This document shows, one piece after another, positions 1-11,399 of a DNA stretch of 64,000 nt. The notes under the pieces were generated by a model. The model had not been told where the DNA came from and made no database searches. It saw only the letters and a program-made list of their open reading frames with translations. The position numbers and the translations under genes were made by a program. The number at the start of each line of letters is the position of its first letter. The stretch's first letter is position 1. Origin of the DNA: Labia minor (lineage: Eukaryota > Arthropoda > Insecta > Dermaptera > Spongiphoridae); assembly GCA_963082975.1 (NCBI GenBank), contig OY720350.1:18694910-18758909 (forward strand), read 5' to 3'.

Positions 1-409
1 CAATCGTATGCAAAAGTGTATAGATCTCTTAAAGGCGATTATTTTGAAAAGCAATAAAAATATTTTCTTCAAATTCACTTGTTTTTTTTTTCTTCTATTC
101 TTAATATATAAATAGTAGCCCTGGTATTATATATCTCTGTGATGTCTATCAATCTTTGATTAAAGTATATATTTGCATATTGAATGAATTTATTTTTTTT
201 AAAATTCTATTTAAATAAAGGATTTGAACTTGCAATTATAATATCTATTTTTCTTATCTATCTGTCTATTTATTCTATGTCTACATCCATACATGGATTG
301 AAATTGTAAAAATAACCCTTACATTACCATTATATAAACAGTGAAAGCATTAAGATCCGTATCAAATTCAATTGTCATGTTTCGTTGAAATAAATAACCA
401 GCAATCGGG
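1..409. other. AT-rich intergenic sequence, nothing recognised
   Basis: Homopolymer-rich A/T sequence without a convincing open frame, RNA gene or repeat terminus. Confidence 0.6.
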
Positions 410-760
410 TGTAAATTTTTCAACAGACCCGCAGTGCACTTCTCATTAACAATTGACGTATCCATTTGAATTAGCCACCTCAACGACACACCAGCTGTTC
501 GTTCGTTCGTTTCTTTTCCCCCTTCCGATTAGAAACCAATGGAAATATTTCCGATTTCATGAACCTATAATAAGCGAGAACAACAAATATCAGCTGAAGT
601 GGCGAAGGCCATTCCCTTTTGATAATCTCTCCGTTAATGTCTCGTTTATGAGTGGATAATAACCCGTTCGGAGTTGTCACTGATGGGATTGCACCGATTA
701 TTAATATCAGTCATCGATCCCTTTATCCTAGCCCCCTCCCCCTCCCTTTACAATATAAAC
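410..760. promoter_or_regulatory. GC-richer unique island (candidate conserved non-coding element)
   Basis: This stretch stands out from its AT-rich flanks by mixed composition and lack of simple repeats. It contains AACAATTGACG, TTCGTTCGTTCG and CAGTCATCGATCCC, followed by a C-rich run near 731-746. Short open frames exist on both strands but show no recognisable domain. The pattern fits a cis-regulatory element or conserved non-coding block; this is inference from composition only. Confidence 0.3.
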
Positions 761-1087
761 CTCTACAATACAAACAAACAAACCAACGAATTTAAAGATA
801 AGAAATATTTATTTTCAATGTCAAAATGTTACGATTTCTAATCGATGTCTATTTAGATAAAAGGTAATAATCATAATGATTTTGTAGTATGTTTGAGAGG
901 GGGTAATTGATAAGCTAGAATATAATTGGGAACAATTACATATTATTTCATATTATTTTGAAGAGAATAATTGCAGGGGGAAATACTTTCTAGCGTGTTT
1001 AATTACTATATTTTTGATTTATATTTATCAACTATAATCTAGTTAAGTATACAAACAAATAACTTTTGTCAGTTACCATTTAAATAA
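761..1087. other. AT-rich intergenic sequence, nothing recognised
   Basis: A/T-rich sequence between the first island and the first HINE-A copy; no gene or repeat seen. Confidence 0.6.
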
Positions 1088-1526
1088 GCTGGAGTGTCTT
1101 CACTCGACTATCTCGCAAATTTGAATTGGATTAAATAACATATATTATATTTAAATTAAATTTAATTAATTAAATTATAAATAAAAATCAGTAAATAATA
1201 TTTATTAAACCAGGGCGTGTTCTGGCGCGTGATTTGCAGTGTTAAAAAATTAATTCTAGTACTTTCAGCGATTCAATCAAGCTGAAATTCTATATTTGGC
1301 AGCTTTATACAATTTTTAATCATTTGATAAACTATCAATCATATATCTTTATTTTTACGGTCACTTTAGAGGAAAAAAAATCAAAACGTGGTAGGTAATG
1401 ACCCTCTTCCGGTTGAGCTACATTTCTCAAAAGTTGATAAAAAAACTACGAATTTTGAATAATGCCCATGTACCAAATTTCATGATTCTAGCTCAAACCC
1501 TTTTTAAGTAATCTTTTCTACATACA

Positions 1527-1564
<38 letters not shown>

Positions 1565-1682
1565 CATTTTATCAACTTTAGTGAAAATGATTCAGGGACC
1601 TTCAAAACGTAGAAAAACATCAAAATCTCAACATCAAAAATTTTCGTGAATCCAATACTATCTCTGGCGAGATAGTAAAAAT
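1088..1682 (-). mobile_element. HINE-A copy 1 (Helentron-like non-autonomous element)
   Basis: Nearly full-length copy of the commonest repeat in the window, minus orientation. The 3' hairpin end (CTGGAGTGTCTTCACTC) is at the low coordinate, followed by the internal sub-terminal motif GACTATCTCGC. The 5' end at the high coordinate is the palindrome ACTATCTCTGGCGAGATAGT followed by AAAAA. The middle carries (CA)n then (GA)n microsatellites at about 1524-1563. A terminus repeated internally beside a 3' hairpin, with a microsatellite core, is the known layout of Helentron-associated INE-1/DINE-type elements. No coding capacity. Confidence 0.8.
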
Positions 1683-1915
1683 TCACTTTATAAATGTAAA
1701 ATAATAAATATTTGTCTCTTTAGTTTATGATTATTCAATGTAATTAAAATAGGTAAGTATCAATTTAATTTATTTATTATTATATCCTAAATATCTTTAA
1801 ACAATGACAAATTAGTATATTTTATTTTGTTTATATAATGTAATATGTAATATATTTATAAATATTTCGATTATTATGAAAATTAAAAAAATATAAATTT
1901 TTTTTATAATATATT

Positions 1916-2466
1916 AAATTTTCAGTTCAGTGAGGCAGGGTAGCCGAGAGCGTTGGATACCAACTTTCCACGCAAGAAGTCGGAGTTCGATTCCAACTAA
2001 GAACAAAAATTTTCAATTTAATTTAACATCAGCTGCCTCCGGCAAGCCCCACCATGGATGTCACCTTGTCGTGTTGGGGGGCTTCGACTTAACTAAAAAC
2101 ATCCACGTCTCGGAGATGAGACTAGCAATCTACTCAAGAGACGCAAATCACAATTGCTCAAAGAACCACACACAGCCTCGAAAATTGGAATGATTAACAC
2201 ATTGACGACACGGCAACGAACCTATTACGGCAAATGGGTTAAGATTCGCCGTAAAAATGGAACGAACACGTAGGAAGAGCCAACGCGGAAGGGCTCTTGA
2301 GAATATAGCCCGGGATGGAAGGCCAGCAACACAATTGACCAAGCCACCGAAAAAAATGGGCTGACTGCTGGGCGTACTCTTCCCAAAAAAGACCTGAGGA
2401 TAGTGAAGAAGAACAGGCCTTAGGCCTATAATAGAAGAAGAAGAAGAAGAAGAAGAAATTTTCAGT
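1916..2466 (+). mobile_element. SINE-1: tRNA-headed SINE with perfect 11-bp target duplication
   Basis: The element body (1927-2455) is flanked by identical AAATTTTCAGT duplications at 1916-1926 and 2456-2466. The head carries pol III promoter motifs: box A (TAGCCGAGAGCGTTGG, 1941-1956) and box B (GGAGTTCGATTCCAAC, 1982-1997). A body of about 400 bp follows, including ATTTAACATCAGCTGC, which recurs in the SINE at 28800. The 3' tail is (GAA)n at 2432-2457. Boxes, tail and duplications together establish an LINE-mobilised SINE. Open frames across it are incidental. Confidence 0.85.
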
Positions 2467-2888
2467 CATTTTCATTCCTAATTAATATGATTAAACAGAT
2501 TAAGTCATATTTTAACAAAGAATTTTTATTTTTACGATTTAAAAAAGAAAAACTATTTATTTCAGTTTATAGAATTTTAAATTCATTCGAATAACATGAT
2601 AACTACTGGGAGGGGAATAAGAATAATGAAACAAAATTAATACAAAAAAAAAATTATACAAGTACAATTGATCCGTTTATTTTCAAAGTGGCTTAACTCC
2701 ATTTATCTTAAAATCGAGATATTTAAGGGTTTGCATTTCAATGAATTAGAAAACATACGTTTAGGATCCAAATGAGTCATACTGCTTAAGTGTATTTTTA
2801 AGGCTATTAAATTTATAATTCCCATTAAAATAGATCAAGTCTTAAGTATATAAAATATATATTATTTATTTATATTATAAATTTAAGG
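2467..2888. other. AT-rich intergenic sequence, nothing recognised
   Basis: A/T-rich, with no recognisable element between the SINE and the hAT-type element. Confidence 0.6.
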
Positions 2889-3273
2889 CAGCGTTTTCCA
2901 ACATGTGGGTCGCGTCCCTACCCCCCGGGCGAGACTGTTGCAAGGGGACGCGAAGGATTAGAACCAATTCCAAGTGCCCGCAAAATTTAGAAAATTTTCG
3001 ATTTTTTTTTATATGGTTCTAAAAAAAGGTAAGATGATTTTGTGGCCAAACTTTAGAACATTTTCGATTTTTTTTCAATATGGTTCTAAAAAAGAAAAAA
3101 AAGTCAGATGATTTTGCGATGCTCTGAACCATGGACCACCCCTGTTGTTATATTATTTCAGAAATGTGCCCAACTATTGAAAAAGGAAATTAGATTATTA
3201 CAAAAATTAAGGGAGGTGCAGGATTTTTTTTAACAAAAGGGAGACGCCGGTACAGAAAGGTTGAAAACCACTG
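2889..3273. mobile_element. hAT-type non-autonomous element with 8-bp target duplication
   Basis: Terminal inverted repeats CAGCGTTTTCCAAC at the left and GGTTGAAAACCACTG at the right resemble the CAG-xx-GxTTxTCAACC ends common in hAT MITEs. The flanking 8-mers ATTTAAGG (2881-2888) and ATTTATGG (3274-3281) match at 7 of 8 positions. Internally a segment containing TTTTCGATTTTTTTT and ATATGGTTCTAAAAAA occurs twice in tandem (about 2985-3030 and 3050-3100). No transposase remains. Confidence 0.75.
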
Positions 3274-4371
3274 ATTTATGGTGAAAGCAAATGGTTCTAG
3301 AATTTAAGCGCTTTTAAAGTCACTTATAACGAAATCAAAATCAAATAAATAAAAATAAATAAATAATTTAAAAATTTTTATATTTAAAAGAGAAGAGATA
3401 AATTATTTAAGAATTTAAGAATTAACACAGACTATTATTCCCAATTGAAAACATATTTAGATCCGTGCTTATTTTTAAAAAAATATTTATACAATTGTGT
3501 ATCACTTTTTTTAAAAAAAAATGTTATTTAAAAAAATAAAATAAAATAATAATAACAATCAATTACTCTTATTATAGTATTGTGTTTCCAGATGAAAGAC
3601 CAATTGTTCCAATGTTTTGAGTGTTAATCAAAGAGGGAGAAAAATAAATAAATAAATAAATAAATATTGTCAGTACAAGAATGTATATACCTATGTTGAA
3701 AAAAAGTGCCCAGAGTTGGGTGTGAGGGAGAGAGGGAAGAGAAAACGAAATCATTTGTCTCTGTGGGAATTGACTCGGATGCCCTGCGGGGCTCAAAGTC
3801 AAACAAACATACATATACGTCCACAGATAATTTAGTTTTATTAAAAAGAAAAAAATTATATATATATATTTATTTTTTTAAAGGTATTGAAAACCGATAT
3901 TTGGTGAAAAAATGATATTTTAATAAAAATCAAACGAAAAATAATAGACTTTATTTAGACTTAACAAAATATATTAAAAAAAAGAATAAAAATAATAAAA
4001 ATAAAAACAAAATATAATTTAGTAGTATGGAATGAATATATATGTATAACGATAAAAAAAAAATTCAACTGTTATTTTAAAAATTATACTTTTTGAAAAA
4101 GTGTATGAAAAAAGTAAGCACCTTTGTATTGAATCTTTTTATATGAATTCAAATCAATTGAAATATAATATTTTTGAATTGATTTTTTTTTTAATTATAA
4201 TTAATTAGAAGATAAATATTTTAAATACAAATTCAAATTATACTCACAATTAGTAAAGTTTATTTGATGAGGAAGAACTAATCGCAATAACTAACATAAT
4301 AAAAATAAATCTTCCATATGTGTTTAAATAGTTCAATTTTTGATTTTTTTCTCTTTCTCCCTCTCTTAAAC
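3274..4371. other. AT-rich sequence with a small purine-rich island
   Basis: Mostly A/T with an (AAAT)n tract near 3643-3666. About 3580-3830 has mixed composition (TGTTTTGAGTGTTAATCAAAG and a GAGAGGG-rich patch) and could be a small non-coding element. The open frames there have low-complexity translations and no recognisable domain. Confidence 0.45.
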
Positions 4372-5262
4372 CAATGGTGTATTGGTAAAGTAAGAAGTAA
4401 GGGAACGCATAGTGGGAGCAAAAAAAGTCTTATTTTCAGCAAACTATTTTTTTCCATATAAGTTTTTATTTTTTCTTATTCTTACTATACAAAATATTAA
4501 CGAACACGAAAAAAGAAATTCTAACAGCAGATTTAAGTGGGAGTTGTGTCGGGACATGAAAAAGTACTGGAACGCGTTCCGGTAATGAAATTAGCTGGAG
4601 TGTCTCCACTCTACTATCTCGCAATTTGAATTGGATTAATTAACACATATATTATATTTAAATTAAATTTAATTAATTATAAATTATAAATTAAAATTAT
4701 TTACAAATTAAATTAAAATTAATAAATATTTGTTAAAGCAGCCCATGTTTGGCTCTTTGTTGATGGCACCACGTCACGTGTGGGCGCGTGAGATTTGCAG
4801 TGTTAAAAATTTAATTCTGGTACTTTCAGCGATTCAATCAAGCTGAAATTCTATATATAGCAGTTTTATACAATTTTTAATCATGTGAAAAATTATCAAA
4901 CATATATCTTTATTTTTACGGTCACTTTAGAGGAAAAAAAATCCAAAAGTTGTAGGTAATGACCCTCTTCCGGTTGAGCTACATTGCTCAAAAATTGATA
5001 GATAACTATGAATTTTGAATAATGCCCATGTACCAAATTTCACGATTCTAGCTCAAACCGTTTTTGAGAAATCTTGTTTACATACATACACACACACACA
5101 TACACATACACACACACTGAAAGATTCAGGAACCTTCAAAACGTATAAAAACATCAAAATCTCAACATCGAAAATTTTCGTGATCGCAATACTATCTGTG
5201 GTGAGATAGTAAAAAGGTAAGGGAACGTCGTCTCCCCGCGTTCCCCTCCCAATACACCACTG
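4372..5262. mobile_element. hAT-type element with perfect 8-bp target duplication, interrupted by HINE-A
   Basis: Ends CAATGGTGTATTGG (4372) and CCAATACACCACTG (5262) are inverted repeats of a hAT-like terminus. The 8-mer TCTTAAAC flanks the element exactly on both sides (4364-4371 and 5263-5270). Sub-terminal GTAAGGGAACG also recurs in inverted orientation. The host element is only about 270 bp (4372-4593 and 5216-5262); the remainder is a nested HINE-A copy. No transposase frame, so the element is non-autonomous. Confidence 0.85.
4594..5215 (-). mobile_element. HINE-A copy 2, nested in a hAT-type element
   Basis: Full-length HINE-A in minus orientation. The 3' hairpin end GCTGGAGTGTCTCCACTC is at 4594 and the 5' terminus ends GAGATAGTAAAAA at about 5215. 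The microsatellite core is CA-rich (about 5087-5118). It splits the surrounding hAT element and therefore inserted later. Confidence 0.85.
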
Positions 5263-5664
5263 TCTTAAACTCAATTCAAAGCAAAGTGCAATGTAAGTTT
5301 ATCGAATTACTAGGCCGATTATATTTAGCTCAAACCAAGGAAGGACACTCAACTCTGTCACTATTTCATTTTTTTTTTCATAAAAAAAATATGTAAAATA
5401 ATTCAAAAGTGCTGTCAGATATTATTTTATACACTAATAATCATCAAGTTTGCTATATAATATTATATATATTTTTTTTAATCTTTATGCCAAGTAAATT
5501 ACTTGTTGAACTAAACTAAAAATATATATGTATTATAAATCATTATTATACATTTGGTCCGCAGTTCAAATTCATGGCATAATTAATATATTAAATAGAC
5601 TAAAATTACAATTGAAAATAATTTTAAATTAAAAACTCTAGGTAATATTTCAAATTAATTGATA

Positions 5665-5699
<35 letters not shown>

Positions 5700-5939
5700 G
5701 TTAATGTGCATTTCGGTTGTTACACCAGCATCAGAATATATTTTCTTATCAACTCAGAAACGTGAAATTAATAAAAATTTTCTAAATAAGTAAAACAGAT
5801 ACAACATACAATTTCGCTAATGTAATTTCATTAAATTAGAATTTAAAATTTGATATGATTTTCTACTAGGATTTTTTCGAAAATAATCAATCAATCAATG
5901 CATTAAAAATTACGCCCAAAAGAACATCTGTTCTTTTGG
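5263..5939. other. AT-rich sequence with (AT)n(GT)n tract and a short perfect palindrome
   Basis: Contains an (AT)n(GT)n microsatellite at about 5667-5699. A perfect 11-bp inverted repeat, CCAAAAGAACA / TGTTCTTTTGG with a 2-nt spacer, lies at 5916-5939. No gene seen. Confidence 0.5.
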
Positions 5940-6330
5940 TAGTTTAATTATAGGCGCGTAATTCGTTTTGTTACCTACCTGAATGCTCTTATCCCATTTT
6001 TTAATTATCTTGTGCAAACAAATTTAACAAATCACCCGAATTAAATATGCATTGTGTCATTAATAATCGCTTTCATTCCATTTCGTGTCTCTTGTTTCGA
6101 AACAAATTACCCACTTGAATGTTCGTCAATTTGTCATAATTTCCAATCAGTGAAGGGGGGGGGAGGGGGGAAAAGGCAAGTGTGGCTCAAGTCGAGTAGC
6201 CAGGATTGACCCAGGATTCGTTTACCCTGGGTGGGTGTCAATTTGTATCTGTCAGGTGTCACGGTGCCAGTCAGTGTCACCACCTGAATGCACCTGGCTT
6301 CCCCCCCCTACCCTCACGGATATTAATTTC
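5940..6330. promoter_or_regulatory. GC-richer unique island (candidate regulatory element)
   Basis: Mixed-composition sequence with AATTAAATATGCATTGTG, GTCATTAATAATCGC and a G-run near 6156-6170, ending in a C-run near 6301. No frame has a recognisable domain. TAAT and ATGCAT motifs suit a homeodomain/POU-type enhancer, but that is inference. Confidence 0.3.
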
Positions 6331-6865
6331 CCTTCCAATTACAATAGAAACGATGCTTGATTCAACTCTCTTGGATTTAAATAAGAAAATTTTTAAAAAA
6401 ATCACAATAAAATATTACCATTTTTTTGATGAAAAATTCAAGAAATATATATTAACTTTGAAATATTTATATTATTACTTTACTGAAGTTTTTATACATA
6501 ATACGAAAAAATAAATTTGTTTAGAAGAAATTTTTATATTATTTTTATGATTCAAAATCTCTTTATTTATATATTAATATTTATTAAATAAAAAATTAGA
6601 TATACTACAATTTAACAGAGTTTTTTTTCAAATACTACATATATAGATTTAATTTTAGATATTCATATAATTATTTGAATTTTCTATTTTTTTATTAGTT
6701 TGTAGTGCCGAAATGAATGAAATAATTATTAGCAATAGTTGAGCTTTATATTATGGTGTTACTACTGAAATGTGCATGAATCTAATAAATTTGAAATAAA
6801 AGAGTCTCAAATCAATAATTCTCTATTAATCTAATCACTGTTGAAAGCAATGTCTGTATAGATAC
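6331..6865. other. AT-rich intergenic sequence, nothing recognised
   Basis: A/T-rich sequence without recognisable features. Confidence 0.6.
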
Positions 6866-7262
6866 AATATAATTAGGGTGACCATATTTCGAAAACATTT
6901 TTTACCTTTTTTTTTTTAAAGAGGTATATTGGAAAATCGAAAATGTTTAAGAGCCAAATCGAAAAATTTTTACCTTTTTTTTAGAAAATACGGATACACT
7001 AGCATTTGTTTGCTTCCAAATAAAAAGGTATTCGTACGCTGTTTTGTAAAAGTCGTCAATTTCCCGCTAGGCAATATCGATTCCGTTATTTCATCTTTTT
7101 TCTCTCGTAAGACATTTTTTACACTGATTGTAAGAAAACGTTTGTCGGACCTAAATATTTAAAACCGGGACAATAAACTGTCTCGAAGACATTTTTCGGG
7201 ACACAGGGACAGAGCACCTAAAATCTCGGAAAACCGGGACGTTTGGTCACCCTAAATATAAT
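6866..7262. mobile_element. hAT-type MITE (AGGGTGACCA family) with perfect 8-bp target duplication
   Basis: The element (6874-7254) begins TAGGGTGACCA and ends TGGTCACCCTA, an exact inverted repeat. Both sides carry AATATAAT (6866-6873 and 7255-7262). The right half contains GGGACA-type repeats (AACCGGGACAATA, CGGGACACAGGGAC). The 8-bp duplication and terminus point to hAT. No transposase frame. Confidence 0.85.
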
Positions 7263-7396
7263 GGCAGGAGATTTTTCTCTCAGGTGAACATATCTTTCAT
7301 TCTCATTAAATGAAAAAAAAGCGCTAAAAAATTAATTATTAATTTTTCGACATTTTTTATTATAAAAATAAATATGGTAAAATATGAACTTATTTA

Positions 7397-7691
7397 TAGG
7401 GTGACCATATTTCGAAAACACCAAACCGGGAGAAACGGTTTATCTTTTTTTTAGAACCAAATAGAAAAAAATTTAGAAAAAAAGTCGGAAATGTTTAAGA
7501 ACTTAGTCTAGAAAACGTTTTATATTTTTTTTTTAGAACCAAGTTTAAAAATTTAGAAAAAAAAAGTACTAAATGTCCTAAATATTTAAAAAACGGGACA
7601 ATAGGCTGTCCAGAAGACATTTTTGGGGACGCCGGGACAGAGCACCTAAAAACGGGATAATCCCGGAAAAACGGGACGTTTGGTCACCCTA
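7397..7691. mobile_element. Second AGGGTGACCA-family hAT-type MITE
   Basis: Same inverted termini as the previous element, and the same internal blocks (AGAAGACATTTTTGGGGAC, CGGGACAGAGCACCTAAAA). Flanking 8-mers CTTATTTA and ACCTATTA match poorly, so the target duplication has decayed or one edge is altered. It lies only about 140 bp from its sister copy, in the same orientation. Confidence 0.75.
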
Positions 7692-8040
7692 ACCTATTAT
7701 AGTTCTAATCTCTTGGATTATTAGAAATATATATGTGTATTTCTAATAAATAATCAAAAGAATTTTCAAATTGATATAGATATTACTTATTGTTTTGTAT
7801 TTATTGTTATTGTGTAATTTTGTATAATTAAAACATTGTATCTAATACACCCCTTATATATTATCCTTTACACTGGAAAATAATCCGTTTATTTGTTTTT
7901 TTCCAACATTATTTTATATTCTTTAAAGAAAAAATAACACAAAAGTTGCATCTGTTTAATTAAAATGAATAATAATTTTCGAGTATTTTATGGAAGTAGA
8001 ACAAAAATAATGAATAGTCCAGCGTAGAATAAAAAAAAAA
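7692..8040. other. AT-rich intergenic sequence, nothing recognised
   Basis: A/T-rich sequence; no feature recognised. Confidence 0.6.
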
Positions 8041-8345
8041 ACAACAACAACTTCACCCCTTAAACACTGGGGGTTTTATTTTATATATTTCTATGTCCGT
8101 GAGGAGTATTGGCTCGTAAAATGTCCGTCGGATGAGTGAGAGGGACGATATCTACACACATATGCACTCGCGATGCGCTCGTAAAAACGGCCAAAAAGGG
8201 AAGGGGGGGGGGGTAGGCACAAAAGCGACGAGGACAAAAAAAAAAAAAAAGGAAACTGAGCGGTGGGAAAAAGAGGAGGGAGGGGGAGATAAGCCTTCTT
8301 CGCGAGTCGTAAAATCTCCATCCGCCCAACATCACACTTAATTGT
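8041..8345. promoter_or_regulatory. GC-richer unique island
   Basis: Composition shifts sharply to mixed and purine-rich (GGAAGGGGGGGGGG run near 8202, GAGGAGGGAGGGGGAG near 8271). The left part contains CGTAAAATGTCCGTCGG. Open frames on both strands are low-complexity (Lys/Gly or Pro/Phe) and judged non-coding. Candidate non-coding element. Confidence 0.25.
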
Positions 8346-8736
8346 ATGGCACAAATGATGTTTATATATCGATATGCTAAGTATAAATCTTGGTCAAGAT
8401 TTATTATACATCAAATCGAATTTTTGTTTATTTATATAAAGAAGATTAATTATGATTATCGACATTCGACGATATAAAAAAAAAAAAAAATAATGAGACG
8501 TATTTATTACCGGGAGTTGATCCGACTTACAGTAGCGTCTTTCTTATCAAATGAACTATAAATAATTATTTAAATCGGAATTTTATTATCGTCTTTTTTT
8601 AAATGAGAGTGCAATCAAATGATATGGAGAGATGGATTCGAAATATTTATTATTATTAGAAAGAGAAGCATAAAGAAGGAAAAACCAACAACCTTCCTCC
8701 TACCCATGCTATAAAGAATAAAATTTCACATTGAAA

Positions 8737-8775
<39 letters not shown>

Positions 8776-8992
8776 GAAACCAAGTGACCCGAGAAGATAT
8801 AGAGCCAGGAGGTTATAAACGTCGCCGTTATCAGAAATCAGTTGATAGTTTAATGATAAAATTTATCATTCTTGATTAAAAAAAAACAGATGAATTAATG
8901 AAAGGTTTAAAAATAATCTATGAATGAAAAATATTCGAGAATATATTATATTGTATAATATTAGTTAACAATAGCTATATATCAGTAGTTCC
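8346..8992. other. AT-rich sequence with an (AAT)n microsatellite
   Basis: Contains an (AAT)n array at 8739-8772, about eleven units, and poly(A) near 8476-8490. Otherwise nothing recognised. Confidence 0.6.
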
Positions 8993-9875
8993 CAAACTTA
9001 TTAGGCCAAGCCCCCCCCTCCAGAAAAAATTTACTTAGCGCCCCCTTGGAAATTAACTTTTTACTATCTCGTCAATTTTTCGATGTTGAGATTTTGATGT
9101 TTTTATACGTTTTGAAGGTTCCTGAATCATTTTCACTAAGGTTGATAAAAATGTCTGTGTGTGTGTATATGTGTATGTATGTAACCAAGATTACGCAAAA
9201 ACGGTTTGAGCTAGAATGATGAAATTTGGTACATGGCATTATTCAAAATTCATAGTTTTCTATCAACTTTTAAGAAATGTAGCTCCACCGGAAGAGGGTC
9301 ATTGCCTACAACGTTTTGATTTGTTTTCTTCTAAAGTGTCCGTAAAAATAAAAATATAGGTTTGATAATTTTTCACATGATTAATAATTGTATAAAGCTG
9401 CTATATATAAAATTTCAGCTTGATTCAATCGCTGAAAGTACCAGAATTAAGTTTTTAACAGTGCAAATCTCACGCGCCAACACGTGACGTGGTGCCATCA
9501 ACAAAGAGCCAAACATGCGCTGGTTTAATAAATATTATATATTAATTTTAATTTATTATTTAATTAATTAAATTTAATTTAAATTAATATATGTTATTTA
9601 ATCCAATTCTTTATTTGCGAGATAGTCGAGTGGAGACAGTCCAGAATTTTTTAATTTTAATAACAATTAAACAGAAAGATAAATGTACCTATTTACAAAA
9701 TATTATAACTAATGGTTTAAATTAGAAACTTTGAATTTATGTATCTATTTATTGATCTCAGAGTGGAAAAGTAATATACAAGTAATTTTCCGTAAATGCA
9801 TATATGGCCATCACCGCCCCCTGGATCGCTCCAGCGCCCACGAGGGGGCGGTAGCGCCAACTTTGGGAATCACTA
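8993..9875. mobile_element. hAT-type element split by a nested HINE-A
   Basis: Left end CAGTAGTTCCCAAACTT and right end AACTTTGGGAATCACTA are inverted repeats with small differences. Both halves contain sub-terminal GCGCCCCC/GGGGGCG blocks. Flanking 8-mers CTATATAT (8985-8992) and ATATATAT (9876-9883) match at 7 of 8, but lie in low-complexity sequence. The host portion is about 300 bp. Confidence 0.75.
9058..9644 (+). mobile_element. HINE-A copy 3, nested in a hAT-type element
   Basis: Plus orientation, beginning TTTTTACTATCTCGTC and ending with the sub-terminal repeat GCGAGATAGTCGAG and a mutated 3' hairpin (TGGAGACAGTCCAG). The 5' palindrome is reduced: the second arm and the usual GTATTGCGATC are deleted. 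A (TG)n core lies near 9154-9181. Confidence 0.85.
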
Positions 9876-10110
9876 ATATATATAGAATTTCAGCTTGATT
9901 AAATTGCTGAAAGTACCAGAATTAATTTTTTAACACTGCAAATCTCACGCGCCAACACGTGCCATGGTGCCATCAATAAAAAGCCAAACATGCGCTGGTT
10001 TAATATTTATTATTTATAATTTATAATTAATTAAATTTAATTTAAATATAATATATTATGTTATTTAATCCAATTCAAATTGCGAGATAGTCGAGTGGAG
10101 ACACTCCAGC
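9876..10110 (+). mobile_element. HINE-A copy 4, 5'-truncated
   Basis: Only the 3' 235 bp is present: TATATAGAATTTCAGCTTGA through GCGAGATAGTCGAGTGGAG and the hairpin ACACTCCAGC. It directly abuts the right end of the hAT element. Confidence 0.8.
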
Positions 10111-10245
10111 TAATTTTTAAAAGCTAAAAAGGAGTCCTAGTCGCAGCATTAGGTATATTAGGTTTAAATTTTTTTTCTCTGAATTTATTTAACATTGCGC
10201 GCTAGTATTACATGAGTGTAACTAAAAATATTACATATATATATA

Positions 10246-10407
10246 TTAAGTAAATATACCAAATTTTATCAAAATCCGTTGAGCTTTTCAAAATACTTTT
10301 TTGTTAACAAAATGCATGATTCGTGGAGATATGTAAAAATCTCCACATGTGAAATTTGGTGTGAAAACAATACCTTCTCTTCCCTTCCAATCGTTGGTCG
10401 GTAAAAA
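10246..10407 (-). mobile_element. HINE-C copy 1, partial
   Basis: The 5' portion of a second Helentron-like family in minus orientation, ending GGTCGGTAAAAA at about 10407. It shares CATGATTCGTGGAGATATG and ATGTGAAATTTGGTGTGAAAA with the copies at 36118 and 41654. The 3' part is missing. Confidence 0.65.
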
Positions 10408-10554
10408 TAAAAATTAAATAAATTTCAAGCTCTGTAAGTTTACAATTGATTCATTTATATCAGGCATGATAACCATCTAACCATCTGGTCAGCTATATTA
10501 TTTTATCCAGCTTGGGGATAATTTTTGAAAATATTATTTTAATCAAAATGTGTA

Positions 10555-10588
<34 letters not shown>

Positions 10589-11399
10589 GTATATAATAAT
10601 TTGATATTTAAGTATATGTAATAGTATACAAAATGTACTGTAATTTAAGTATAAGTATTTGATTAATATTAGTATTAAATTTGTAATAAACAGTTAAAAA
10701 TACAATTTAATGTTATCTTAATCATAATAAAGTTTGTTAATTCGTATAATCAGGTGGCCTGCAGCAAATTTCAATCCATCAAAAAGTTTGAACACCACTA
10801 ATTAATATACTTAAAATATCTGTTTATTCAAAGTAAGCTTCTGATAATGATGTAACTACCGAAATATGCAAAAAGCATATTTATTGATAAATTAGCTATT
10901 AACTAAATATGAAATTATAAATGGAGAGTTAAATTGACATAAACTTTATTAATTTTGTAAGTTTAGTTTTAATTTAACTAAAAATAAATATATGGTAAGC
11001 ATTTTAAATAAAATTAAAAAATTTGTTTTTTTTCAAAAAGAATGACTAAAAGTGATTAATAGTATTTTTTTTTATTCCAAAATAATTTTTTAAATAGTAT
11101 TATTGTATTATATGATTATTTTATTTAGTAGGTATTTTTTGTTAATGTATTGATTTAAAAATACTCACTAATTTCAAGCAATTTTTTAAATAAATAATGA
11201 ATCAGAAAAAAGATATTAAATGGATTTTTGCATGATCCTATCCTGAAAATTCAGGAGGAAGGAGGGGTTATTTTAAAACAATTTACTATTCATGACTAGA
11301 CACTGATTATTTACTTAAAATATAGAATTGATTAAATGATTGATTTTGTTGTTATGATTGAAATGACTAAATTTTTTTTTTTTTTTATTATTTTCATTT
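10408..11399. other. AT-rich sequence with (TG)n tract and an isolated hAT-like end
   Basis: Contains (TG)n at about 10553-10588. The stretch 10751-10792 (CAGGTGGCCTGCAGC ... AAGTTTGAACACCACTA) resembles a hAT-type terminus without an identifiable partner. The remainder is A/T-rich. Confidence 0.45.

Noticed and set aside
1524..1563. CRISPR-like or satellite array in the (CA)n(GA)n tract
   Set aside because: Simple microsatellite inside HINE-A; no repeat-spacer structure, and the genome is eukaryotic.
1933..1998. Free-standing tRNA gene with boxes A and B
   Set aside because: The cloverleaf does not close, and the sequence is the head of a SINE with tail and target duplications.
8132..8341. 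Lys/Gly-rich frame and opposing Pro/Phe-rich frames
   Set aside because: Products of purine-rich and poly(A)/poly(G) runs; overlapping frames on both strands are equally open.
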